Of a stretch of 8,186 nucleotides of DNA, positions 1 to 5,224 are shown piece after piece. Source of the stretch: an uncultured Gammaproteobacteria bacterium (GTDB lineage: Bacteria; Pseudomonadota; Gammaproteobacteria; UBA9214); the NCBI GenBank assembly GCA_905480305.1, contig CAJQPV010000097.1, positions 1-8,186 of the forward strand. Direction: 5' to 3'. Under the pieces are notes generated by a model. It ran no database searches, was not told the origin of the DNA, and worked only from the letters and a program-made list of their open reading frames with translations. Within the stretch, counting starts at the first letter, position 1. Each line of letters begins with the position of its first letter. Position numbers and translations under genes: made by a program.

Positions 1-396
1 GTCGCGGGCCTTCACTTCTCCCTTTTTGAACTTCACCGCCTTGGCACGCAACATCAGGTGCGGAAAGTCAACATTCCATTCATGTGGCGGCACATAGGGA
101 CACTTGGTCATGTAACACATATCGCACAGGTAACAGTGATCAACGACTTCCCAGTAAGCCTCGCGTGGCACGCTATCCAGTTCCATGGACTCCGATTCAT
201 CAATGGCATCAAACAGCGTAGGGAATGAATTGCACAGGTTAAAACAGCGGCGGCAACCGTGACAGATGTCATATACCCGCTCCAGTTCCCTGAACAGGTT
301 TTCCTCGTCGAAGAATGACGGATTGGTCCAGTCAAGCGGATGTCGTGTGGGGGCTTCGAGATTGCCCTCCCGCGGACCTTCAGTATTTGATGCCAT
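1..396 (-). CDS. Iron-sulfur oxidoreductase (GlpC/HdrD-like), N-terminal part
   Basis: The first 132 codons of a gene that continues past the left edge. The ATG at 396 opens a frame with no stop. Two cysteine clusters are visible: CxxCxxCxxxC at residues 45-55 (CHGCRRCFNLC) and CxxCxxCxxxxC at 88-99 (CYLCDMCYMTKC), each followed closely by a proline or by serine/phenylalanine. This is the paired [4Fe-4S] ferredoxin-like module found at the front of GlpC- and heterodisulfide-reductase-related proteins. In that family, cysteine-rich CCG domains follow; they would lie outside this window. The protein has no signal peptide and is probably cytoplasmic or membrane-associated. It lies downstream of the rubrerythrin on the same strand, separated by 91 bases that hold a terminator. 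I recall this pair recurring in proteobacteria, often with a DUF3501 protein, but cannot verify that here. An electron-donor role for the rubrerythrin is inference. The ribosome site is weak (GGAT about 10 bases upstream). Confidence 0.85.
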   Translation of the reverse strand, partial: MASNTEGPREGNLEAPTRHPLDWTNPSFFDEENLFRELERVYDICHGCRRCFNLCNSFPTLFDAIDESESMELDSVPREAYWEVVDHCYLCDMCYMTKCPYVPPHEWNVDFPHLMLRAKAVKFKKGEVKARD

Positions 397-428
397 ATAA
401 ACTATCCATAAGATTGGCGACACATGAA

Positions 429-456
429 TAAAAAAGGGCCGGATAAACCGGCCCTT
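429..456 (-). terminator. Intrinsic terminator after the rubrerythrin gene
   Basis: A perfect 9-bp inverted repeat (434-442 with 448-456, arms AAGGGCCGG/CCGGCCCTT) encloses a 5-base loop. Read on the minus strand, the second arm runs directly into a T-rich tract (TTTTTATT at 435-428, partly overlapping the arm). It starts 32 bases after the rubrerythrin stop and lies 32 bases before the next start codon. On the plus strand the hairpin is not followed by T, so it works in one direction only. It should end most rubrerythrin messages and leave the iron-sulfur gene to read-through or its own promoter. Confidence 0.87.
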
Positions 457-487
457 CCGTTACTGACCGCTGTGAACGTAGCTGTTG

Positions 488-907
488 CTAGTCGTCCAGT
501 GCATTCAGCGCTTTCTGGAATCGGTTGGCGTGAGAACGCTCGGCCTTGGCCAGCGTTTCAAACCAGTCTGCGATTTCATCAAAGTTTTCATCGCGTGCTG
601 CCTTGGCCATACCCGGGTACATATCAGTGTACTCGTGTGTCTCACCGGCAATAGCAGAGGCGAGATTGTCTGAGGTAGCACCGATAGGCAAACCCGTGGC
701 CGGATCACCGACCTGCTCCAGGTATTCCAGATGGCCGTGCGCGTGGCCGGTTTCACCTTCAGCCGTGGAACGAAAAACGGCGGCAACATCGTTATAACCT
801 TCCACATCAGCCTTGGCTGCGAAATACAGGTAACGGCGGTTTGCCTGAGATTCGCCGGCAAAGGCATCTTTTAGATTTTGTTCTGTTGAACTGCCCTTCA
901 AATCCAT
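488..907 (-). CDS. Rubrerythrin family protein, diiron domain only
   Basis: A 139-residue ferritin-like four-helix protein. The carboxylate/histidine pattern of a rubrerythrin diiron site is visible: E19 in GESQANRRY, ExxH at E52-H55, ExxE at E89-E92 in GETHEY, and ExxH at E123-H126 (AERSH). Classical rubrerythrins carry a C-terminal rubredoxin domain with two CxxC motifs; this one ends after the diiron domain and contains no cysteine at all. Family knowledge says these proteins reduce hydrogen peroxide in the cytoplasm, with electrons supplied by a partner. Here the partner must be a separate protein, and the iron-sulfur protein just downstream is an obvious candidate (inference). The start is well supported by GAGGA at 915-919, seven bases upstream. 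A promoter at 992-1020 and a terminator at 429-456 suggest that it is made mainly as a single-gene message of about 550 bases. Confidence 0.93.
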   Translation of the reverse strand: MDLKGSSTEQNLKDAFAGESQANRRYLYFAAKADVEGYNDVAAVFRSTAEGETGHAHGHLEYLEQVGDPATGLPIGATSDNLASAIAGETHEYTDMYPGMAKAARDENFDEIADWFETLAKAERSHANRFQKALNALDD

Positions 908-939
908 AATGTTTTCCTCATAAAATCGTTACTTTTAGA

Positions 940-951
940 GATCAGCTGATC
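940..951. repeat. 12-bp perfect palindrome in the rubrerythrin leader
   Basis: GATCAGCTGATC is self-complementary over 12 bases and lies in the untranslated leader, 21 bases before the ribosome site of the rubrerythrin. It could be an operator or a simple chance palindrome. No loop is available, so it is unlikely to act as an RNA hairpin. Confidence 0.5.
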
Positions 952-962
952 CCTAACCAACA

Positions 963-983
963 TAGACATTTAGACCATGTCTA
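963..983. promoter_or_regulatory. Operator-like repeats at the rubrerythrin promoter
   Basis: TAGACAT at 963-969 is a perfect inverted copy of ATGTCTA at 977-983, with a 7-base spacer. Inside it, TAGAC at 971-975 also pairs with GTCTA at 979-983 around a 3-base centre. The three half-sites therefore start exactly 8 bases apart (963, 971, 979). They lie 9 to 29 bases downstream of the proposed -10 box, over the predicted transcription start. Such placement fits a repressor site. I do not recognise it as a PerR, FNR, Fur or OxyR consensus. Confidence 0.45.
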
Positions 984-991
984 ATGAGCGT

Positions 992-1020
992 ACTTTAATC
1001 CGCTCATCCCATACCGTCAA
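992..1020 (-). promoter_or_regulatory. Sigma70-type promoter for the rubrerythrin
   Basis: On the minus strand, TTGACG (1020-1015) is followed after exactly 17 bases by TAAAGT (997-992). This matches five of six positions of the -35 consensus and four of six of the -10. Transcription would begin near 985, giving a leader of about 78 bases before the ATG at 907. The spacing and position make it the best promoter candidate in this intergenic region. No equally good promoter is seen for the plus-strand xseB gene: TTGACC at 1044-1049 has no convincing -10. Confidence 0.55.
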
Positions 1021-1100
1021 CCCCCCGGAACCATGGACATTCATTGACCCTTGTCCCAAGGGTGGGTTAACGTATGACGAATTGCTCAAAGATTCAAGCC

Positions 1101-1343
1101 ATGGCGAAAAAATTACCTGCAAACACAGACTTCGAGAAATCCCTCAAGGAACTCGAGAGTCTCGTTGAGAAGATGGAACAGGGCGACCTGAGCCTGGAAG
1201 ACTCGCTCAGCCACTTTGAACGTGGCGTGCAACTGTCACGCGCCTGCCAGCAGGCCCTCAAGACAGCCGAGCAAAAAGTTGCCATCCTGATGCAGAAAGA
1301 CGGTCAGGAAGAGACCATCCCGTTCGACAGTGAAAGCGCCTGA
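1101..1343 (+). CDS. xseB: Exodeoxyribonuclease VII small subunit
   Basis: An 80-residue protein, the same length as E. coli XseB. It shows the family pattern FEKSLKELESLVEKME (residues 11-26), GDLSLEDSL (28-36), FERGVQLSRACQQAL (39-53) and AEQKV (56-60): two amphipathic helices forming the hairpin that binds the large subunit XseA. Exonuclease VII degrades single-stranded DNA from both ends in the cytoplasm. XseA is not in this window. The start at 1101 is chosen because it gives the family's usual N-terminus. An in-frame ATG at 1074 would add nine residues and has a better ribosome site (GGTGG eight bases upstream), so the true start is open. The 3' end overlaps ispA by 14 bases, implying translational coupling. 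Confidence 0.93.
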   Translation: MAKKLPANTDFEKSLKELESLVEKMEQGDLSLEDSLSHFERGVQLSRACQQALKTAEQKVAILMQKDGQEETIPFDSESA

Positions 1344-2235
1344 CGCTGCACTCGGCGCGTTCATGGCAGAATGCCACGAACGCCTCGAGCATTCGTTTGA
1401 CAGCTGGCTGCCGCCAGCCACCACACACCCGGCAACCCTGCATGAGGCAATGCGCTACACTGTTATGGACGGCGGCAAACGCATTCGTCCTACACTTGTA
1501 TACGCGGGCGGAAAGGCTGCCGGCGCCCTGCCCCAAACGCTCGACAGGCCGGCCTGCGCGATTGAACTCATACATGCATACTCCCTCATTCATGATGATT
1601 TACCGGCCATGGATGACGACGATCTGCGCCGCGGCAAACCCAGCTGCCACCGCGCCTTTGGCGAAGCAACTGCCATTCTTGCCGGTGACGCATTGCAGTC
1701 CCTCGCCTTCCAGGTACTGGCCAGTGATACAAAAAACACTGCCAGCGAAGCCACCCGGTTACGCATGATAAAAACGCTGGCATTGGCCGCCGGCTCACGC
1801 GGCATGGCCGGCGGTCAGGCCATTGACCTCGCTGCGACCGGACAGCAACTGAATATTGCCGAGCTGGAAGACATGCATATCCATAAAACCGGCGCCCTGA
1901 TTCGTGCCAGCGTGGTGCTCGGCGCACTCTGTGGCAGTGGACCTGTGGAGGTCGACATTGAAAAACTCGACCACTATGCCAAGTGCATTGGACTGGCGTT
2001 CCAGATCAGGGACGACATTCTCGACGTCGAAGGTGAAGCGGCCACACTTGGCAAAAATACCGGCGTGGACCAGCGCCTCGACAAGTCCACCTACCCGTCT
2101 TTAATTGGTCTGCAAGCAGCCCGGCAGCGGGCAGCTGAATTACATGCAGAAGCCATGGAGAGCCTCTCCGGTTTCGATGCAAGTGCTGACCCTTTACGTT
2201 GGATATCATCCTATATTATTGAAAGAGAAAGATAA
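1330..2235 (+). CDS. ispA: Farnesyl diphosphate synthase
   Basis: A 301-residue class I trans-prenyltransferase that makes C15 farnesyl diphosphate from isopentenyl and dimethylallyl diphosphate in the cytoplasm. Visible motifs are GGKRIRP (48-54), the first aspartate-rich motif DDLPAMD (89-95) with the two-residue insertion and Y84 five residues before it, both typical of bacterial short-chain enzymes, the HKTGALI stretch (185-191), and the second aspartate-rich motif DDILD (228-232). E. coli IspA has 299 residues. The start is a GTG inside the end of xseB, with no clear ribosome site. It is preferred to the ATG at 1363 because the first residues (ALGAF) extend the conserved first helix, but 1363 remains possible. 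Two stop codons stand in tandem at 2233-2238. In E. coli dxs follows; here it does not. Confidence 0.95.
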   Translation: MKAPDAALGAFMAECHERLEHSFDSWLPPATTHPATLHEAMRYTVMDGGKRIRPTLVYAGGKAAGALPQTLDRPACAIELIHAYSLIHDDLPAMDDDDLRRGKPSCHRAFGEATAILAGDALQSLAFQVLASDTKNTASEATRLRMIKTLALAAGSRGMAGGQAIDLAATGQQLNIAELEDMHIHKTGALIRASVVLGALCGSGPVEVDIEKLDHYAKCIGLAFQIRDDILDVEGEAATLGKNTGVDQRLDKSTYPSLIGLQAARQRAAELHAEAMESLSGFDASADPLRWISSYIIERER

Positions 2236-2260
2236 TAACCATCACCCCTGCACCGAAAAA

Positions 2261-2289
2261 TTGCACATCAGGCAACGCTCAGGTAAGAT
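2261..2289 (+). promoter_or_regulatory. Possible promoter for folE2
   Basis: TTGCAC (2261-2266) and TAAGAT (2284-2289) are separated by 17 bases. The -35 matches only three of six consensus positions and the -10 four of six. If used, transcription would begin near 2296 and give folE2 a leader of about 150 bases containing the repeats at 2347-2420. This is a weak call; folE2 may instead be read from upstream of xseB. Confidence 0.3.
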
Positions 2290-2346
2290 CCCGACTAAAT
2301 CACTCAGGATTTAAAGCCACCAGTCAAGCTGACCGCCCGCGGCAAA

Positions 2347-2403
2347 TACCTCTTTGGGCAGGTAGGCAAGTTTTACCCGGCTCGGTAGGCTTTCAGTACC
2401 TGC
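2347..2403 (+). repeat. Alternating complementary half-sites in the folE2 leader
   Basis: Five complementary tetramers alternate: TACC 2347-2350, GGTA 2361-2364, TACC 2374-2377, GGTA 2384-2387 and TACC 2397-2400. Two 17-base units, 2361-2377 and 2384-2400, share the layout GGTAGGC-N6-TACC. A longer pairing is possible between GCAGGTA (2358-2364) and TACCTGC (2397-2403). Because these pairings share bases, only some can form at once, as in an attenuator or riboswitch-like leader. They could equally be clustered protein-binding sites on DNA. I do not recognise a known riboswitch class. Confidence 0.4.
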
Positions 2404-2420
2404 TATCTGCGGATAGCAGG
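2399..2420 (+). repeat. 9-bp perfect hairpin upstream of folE2
   Basis: CCTGCTATC (2399-2407) pairs perfectly with GATAGCAGG (2412-2420) across a TGCG tetraloop, ending 27 bases before the folE2 ATG. No T-run follows on either strand, so it is not an ordinary intrinsic terminator. Its left arm overlaps bases that could pair further upstream (2358-2364), which would make the two structures mutually exclusive. A Zur operator is conceivable because folE2 is zinc-regulated in some bacteria, but the repeat does not match the Zur consensus I know. Confidence 0.55.
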
Positions 2421-2447
2421 CTCCAGCAACTATCCGGACACGCTCAG

Positions 2448-3266
2448 ATGAAATCCACCGAAGTGGCACAGAACAGTCAGGACACTATCGCTGATGTGCA
2501 AAACAGCGCCGATACCCGTCGGATACCGATTAACAAGGTTGGTATCAAGGACATCCGTCACCCGGTGCGCATACGCGATCGCTCGGTTGGTGAGCAGCAC
2601 ACCATTGCCAGCTTCAACATGTACGTCAACCTGCCACACAATTTCAAAGGCACGCACATGTCGCGCTTTGTGGAGATCCTCAACACCCATGAACGCGAAA
2701 TCACAGTGGAATCGTTCAAGGAAATGCTGCAAGAAATGACCGAACGCCTGGAAGCGGATTCCGGTCACATCGAAATGCAGTTTCATTACTTCGTTAATAA
2801 AAAGGCACCGGTATCAGGTGTTGAAAGCCTGCTGGACTATTGTGTCACCTTCGTCGGCCAGATAAGCGACGGCAAGCCGAAGATGAATATAAAGGTCGTG
2901 GTACCAGTCACCAGCCTGTGCCCCTGCTCCAAGAAAATTTCCGACTACGGCGCACACAACCAGCGTTCACATGTCACCGTCAGCGCGGAAACAAAAGGCT
3001 TTGTCTGGATTGAAGACCTGATCGACCTGGTAGAGAAAGAAGCTTCCTGTGAACTCTACGGACTGTTAAAGCGCCCGGATGAAAAGTACGTCACCCAGAA
3101 AGCCTACGACAATCCCAAGTTTGTCGAAGACATGGTGCGCGATGTCGCCACACGGCTGAATGAAGACGAACGCATCACCTCATATGTAGTGGAATCCGAA
3201 AATTTCGAATCCATTCACAATCATTCAGCCTACGCCCTGATAGAACACACCAGGGAAGAAGACTAA
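2448..3266 (+). CDS. folE2: GTP cyclohydrolase I type IB (FolE2)
   Basis: A 272-residue tunnel-fold enzyme that converts GTP to 7,8-dihydroneopterin triphosphate, the first step of folate and queuosine synthesis, without the strict zinc need of FolE. Family signatures are [20 protein letters not shown] (residues 16-35), KGTHMSRF (67-74), [11 protein letters not shown] (121-131), the metal/catalytic cysteine region [10 protein letters not shown] (156-165), GAHNQRSH (168-175), [13 protein letters not shown] (204-216), and the C-terminal [15 protein letters not shown] (249-263). All key residues appear intact. Length is close to the family's, with a few extra N-terminal residues. The start has only a poor ribosome site (GGA about 11 bases upstream). 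The same frame stays open back to 2241 but offers no ATG, GTG or TTG there. It lies on the ispA strand, 212 bases downstream, with a terminator just after it. Confidence 0.96.
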   Translation: MKSTEVAQNSQDTIADVQNSADTRRIPINKVGIKDIRHPVRIRDRSVGEQHTIASFNMYVNLPHNFKGTHMSRFVEILNTHEREITVESFKEMLQEMTERLEADSGHIEMQFHYFVNKKAPVSGVESLLDYCVTFVGQISDGKPKMNIKVVVPVTSLCPCSKKISDYGAHNQRSHVTVSAETKGFVWIEDLIDLVEKEASCELYGLLKRPDEKYVTQKAYDNPKFVEDMVRDVATRLNEDERITSYVVESENFESIHNHSAYALIEHTREED

Positions 3267-3275
3267 TCACCTGAT

Positions 3276-3309
3276 CGCGGACACGATACGCTGCTGTGCG
3301 CGTTTTTTT
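3276..3309 (+). terminator. Intrinsic terminator after folE2
   Basis: Ten bases after the folE2 stop, CGCG (3276-3279) pairs with CGCG (3299-3302) and, past one G·G mismatch, ACA (3281-3283) pairs with TGT (3295-3297). Seven T residues (3303-3309) follow at once. The stem is imperfect, but position and T-run make it a credible terminator for the plus strand. On the minus strand the run is A, so it would not stop the convergent protease gene. Confidence 0.6.
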
Positions 3310-3321
3310 AACCCAACCAGG

Positions 3322-3975
3322 CTAATATTTCTTCCGCAACGTCATCAAGCGGCCATCATTATCGATCTCCAGCCGACCGAGGTAAGACATCCCCAGCAAC
3401 GCCGTTTCCGGATGCGCACCTTCAAGCACCACTGCCTGAACATTACGCAACAGCAGGTCACCCACCTTTACCCTGTCCAGCATCACCGCCCAGGCATTCA
3501 CAACACCGGATGCCGTGGTCACACCTGACGGCTGCCCGATGACACGAAAATCAATACCCAGACGCCGCGCCTGCTGTGCATTCATGGCAACAGCGGTGGC
3601 TCCGGTATCCACCAGAAAAGAGACCGGTAAGCCGTTAACACTGCCCACCGTGGTGTACATGCCGGTGCTGTCTCGCCAAACCTGCACTTCATTGACCTCG
3701 GGCGAGCGCTTGCGCGCACTGACGCGGCTATCCATTCGCGCGACGAGCTGTTGTCCAGCAATCAGAAGCACGGCCTCCTCGCTGTTTGCAGAGATCAGCT
3801 TGACGCCTTCCGGACTGGTCTGACCCGGCTTCAGTAACCGTTGCGTGCCGTCAATAATGAGCACTGCCTTGCCACCGAACAACCCGGCAACACGCACATC
3901 AGCTGCCAGACAGACGCTCATAGCCATACTCAGGCACAGTGCTAGAAGAACAGGAACTTTTCTGGATAATGGCAT
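3322..3975 (-). CDS. Secreted retropepsin-like aspartic protease (clan AA, TIGR02281 type)
   Basis: A 217-residue protein with an N-terminal signal peptide: MPLSRK, a hydrophobic stretch over residues 7-23, and a probable cut after A24 or A25. The mature part first has a region of about 80 residues (DVRVAGLFGGKAVLIIDG, KPGQTSPEGVKLI), then a single retropepsin-like domain with the catalytic motif FLVDTGAT (D123), preceded by a GSVNGLPVSF strand, and ending in the flap/fold signature ALLGMSYLGRLEI (192-204). One DTG per chain means it should act as a dimer, as in retroviral proteases. Substrates are unknown; it probably works in the periplasm. The start at 3975 is chosen because AGGA lies seven bases upstream and the signal peptide begins there; an ATG at 4002 gives a nine-residue extension with a poorer site. 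It is divergent from the amidotransferase, 32 bases away, and convergent with folE2. Confidence 0.87.
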   Translation of the reverse strand: MPLSRKVPVLLALCLSMAMSVCLAADVRVAGLFGGKAVLIIDGTQRLLKPGQTSPEGVKLISANSEEAVLLIAGQQLVARMDSRVSARKRSPEVNEVQVWRDSTGMYTTVGSVNGLPVSFLVDTGATAVAMNAQQARRLGIDFRVIGQPSGVTTASGVVNAWAVMLDRVKVGDLLLRNVQAVVLEGAHPETALLGMSYLGRLEIDNDGRLMTLRKKY

Positions 3976-4007
3976 TGCTTCATCCTGCATGATAACGAGC
4001 ATCGATT

Positions 4008-4709
4008 ATGAGACCTCTGACTATATTTCGCCATATCGCCTGCGAAGGCCCCGGTTATCTCGCCGAAATACTGGAACGCCACGCCGTCCCCTGGCGTCTG
4101 GTCAGGGTTGATGAAGGGGAATCCATACCGGATGCACTCGACGATTGCTCCGCACTGGTGTTCATGGGCGGCCCCATGAGTGTCAATGATTCCGCCCCCT
4201 GGATTGAACAGGAACTGGCACTGATTCGCCTGGCACAGGCTGCAGGCATGCCGGTTCTTGGACACTGTCTCGGCGGTCAATTGATCTCAAAAGCACTGGG
4301 AGGCGCTGTCGGCGCCAATCCCGTCAAGGAGATCGGCTGGCACAGTGTTCGCAAAAGCAAGACGTCCGCAGCCGCAAGGTGGCTGACCGGCCTGCCCGAT
4401 GAAATAATGTTATTTCACTGGCACGGAGAAACCTTTTCCATACCGGAAGGTGCCGAGGTGATTCTTGAGAATGATCATTGTGCCCACCAGGCCTTCGCCC
4501 TTGGCAACACCCTGGCGCTGCAATGTCACATCGAAATGATGGAGCCCATGGTTAGCGAATGGGCGGCACTCTACGAACATGAACTGCAACAGACCGGCAA
4601 CAGCGTACAGTCCGCCGCGCAGATGACCACCGATCTGCCGGCAAAAATATCAGCGGCACAGCAGGTGGCCGATCACGTCTATCTGCACTGGTTGTCGCCC
4701 CTGCTCTGA
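4008..4709 (+). CDS. Stand-alone class I glutamine amidotransferase
   Basis: A 233-residue protein with the complete catalytic machinery of a class I (GuaA-like) glutaminase: the oxyanion-region motif FMGGPMSV (52-59), the nucleophile C87 in GHCLGGQLIS, and the H174/E176 pair in LQCHIEM. HWHGETF (137-143) is also typical of the GMP-synthase-related single-domain amidotransferases. No ATP-pyrophosphatase or other synthase domain is attached, so the ammonia acceptor is unknown. It is not GuaA itself, and nothing here links it to a pathway such as polyamine breakdown. The last 40 residues form a helical tail after the catalytic domain. No signal peptide is present, so it acts in the cytoplasm. 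The start at 4008 has only a weak ribosome site. It is divergent from the secreted protease gene, so promoters must lie within the neighbouring coding sequence. Confidence 0.88.
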   Translation: MRPLTIFRHIACEGPGYLAEILERHAVPWRLVRVDEGESIPDALDDCSALVFMGGPMSVNDSAPWIEQELALIRLAQAAGMPVLGHCLGGQLISKALGGAVGANPVKEIGWHSVRKSKTSAAARWLTGLPDEIMLFHWHGETFSIPEGAEVILENDHCAHQAFALGNTLALQCHIEMMEPMVSEWAALYEHELQQTGNSVQSAAQMTTDLPAKISAAQQVADHVYLHWLSPLL

Positions 4710-4739
4710 AAAAAATCCTGTCAAACCGGGAACCACACG

Positions 4740-5042
4740 CTAACGCATACCAGTGCACCTGATCTCTTGCCGGAAAATATAGGATTCCTGTTTTCCGGGT
4801 ACGCGCGTAGATACCGAACCGGTCTGCCGGTACTTATATCTTCCGTACACGGGTTCACGCCCGGCACATACTTCAACAGCAGCCCGGTACAAGCCTTGCT
4901 GCGCATTTTCCACGGAAACTGAAACATTACTCCGGTAAGTCAGTTGATAGCTGTGTGGTGACATCTGCTGCACTTCAATCGCAGACCCGGCTGCAGCCGC
5001 CATATTCACCAGCAATCCGATCAGCAAGCATAGTTTTTTCAT
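4740..5042 (-). CDS. Small secreted protein of unknown function
   Basis: A 100-residue protein that I do not recognise. It begins with a clear signal peptide: MKK, a hydrophobic core over residues 4-18, and a probable cut near A21 (AAAAGSA/IEV). The mature part is about 79 residues, rich in tyrosine and beta-type residues, with just two cysteines (C59 in EVCAG and C96 in IRCTG), which could form a disulfide in the periplasm. The arrangement of an A/C/G cluster followed by a tyrosine-rich strand resembles small uncharacterised envelope proteins and lipoproteins, but there is no lipobox here and this is only an impression. The start at 5042 is favoured over an upstream ATG at 5072 by a strong ribosome site (GGGAGG at 5052-5047, four bases upstream) and by the signal peptide. 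It is convergent with the amidotransferase and likely transcribed alone. Confidence 0.75.
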   Translation of the reverse strand: MKKLCLLIGLLVNMAAAAGSAIEVQQMSPHSYQLTYRSNVSVSVENAQQGLYRAAVEVCAGREPVYGRYKYRQTGSVSTRVPGKQESYIFRQEIRCTGMR

Positions 5043-5055
5043 TCTCCCTCCCTGA

Positions 5056-5076
5056 CAGCTTGTCGCGTTCAAGCTG
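5056..5076. repeat. Inverted repeat before the small secreted protein gene
   Basis: CAGCTTG (5056-5062) and CAAGCTG (5070-5076) are perfect 7-bp arms around a 7-base spacer. The repeat ends only a few bases upstream of the strong ribosome site of the minus-strand gene starting at 5042, so in RNA it could form a hairpin next to the ribosome site, or in DNA serve as an operator. Confidence 0.4.
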
Positions 5077-5111
5077 AACGACTTCTACACCCTTAAGTCT
5101 AGCAGCAATTT

Positions 5112-5129
5112 ACCACTCTCTTGAGTGGT
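5112..5129. repeat. 7-bp hairpin between pgpA and the small secreted protein gene
   Basis: ACCACTC (5112-5118) pairs perfectly with GAGTGGT (5123-5129) across a TCTT loop. No T-run follows on either strand, so it is a poor intrinsic terminator, although it could help end the riboflavin operon transcript, which must stop somewhere in this 182-base gap. No ORF is convincing in the gap. Confidence 0.4.
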
Positions 5130-5186
5130 GCCAGCACAGCGCACATCAGCGCGTCCTGCCCTGCGGGAGTACAGCGCGTTTACGAT

Positions 5187-5210
5187 CGCGATTGTTCAAC
5201 AGTGATCGCG
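5187..5210. repeat. Inverted repeat just downstream of pgpA
   Basis: CGCGAT (5187-5192) pairs with ATCGCG (5205-5210), and an inner TGT/ACA pair can extend the stem past a 3-base bulge. It starts 14 bases after the pgpA stop on the minus strand. No T-tract follows. It may protect the operon's 3' end or contribute to termination. The same bases also give a GATCGCG direct repeat 20 bases apart. Confidence 0.35.
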
Positions 5211-5224
5211 CACGCGGTGCATTC

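Noticed and set aside
977..1168. A 63-codon plus-strand frame in the rubrerythrin–xseB gap.
   Set aside because: It overlaps xseB in another frame, has no ribosome site, and covers the rubrerythrin promoter region; its protein resembles nothing.
2399..2420. A Zur box or a tetrahydrofolate riboswitch for folE2.
   Set aside because: The hairpin does not match the Zur palindrome I know, and no tetrahydrofolate riboswitch core is recognisable; only an unnamed structure is claimed.
2241..2447. The folE2 frame stays open for 69 codons upstream of its ATG.
   Set aside because: It contains no ATG, GTG or TTG, the translation resembles neither FolE2 nor Dxs, and a run of this length can arise by chance.
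2275..2447. An 8-base direct repeat, ACGCTCAG, at 2275-2282 and 2440-2447, flanking the folE2 leader like a target duplication.
   Set aside because: A repeat of this size is expected fairly often in about 200 bases, and there are no terminal inverted repeats or transposase remnants between the copies.
4710..4739. A shared terminator between the convergent amidotransferase and small secreted protein genes.
   Set aside because: A run of seven A/T bases is present next to the amidotransferase stop, but no stem of more than three pairs is found before it on either strand.
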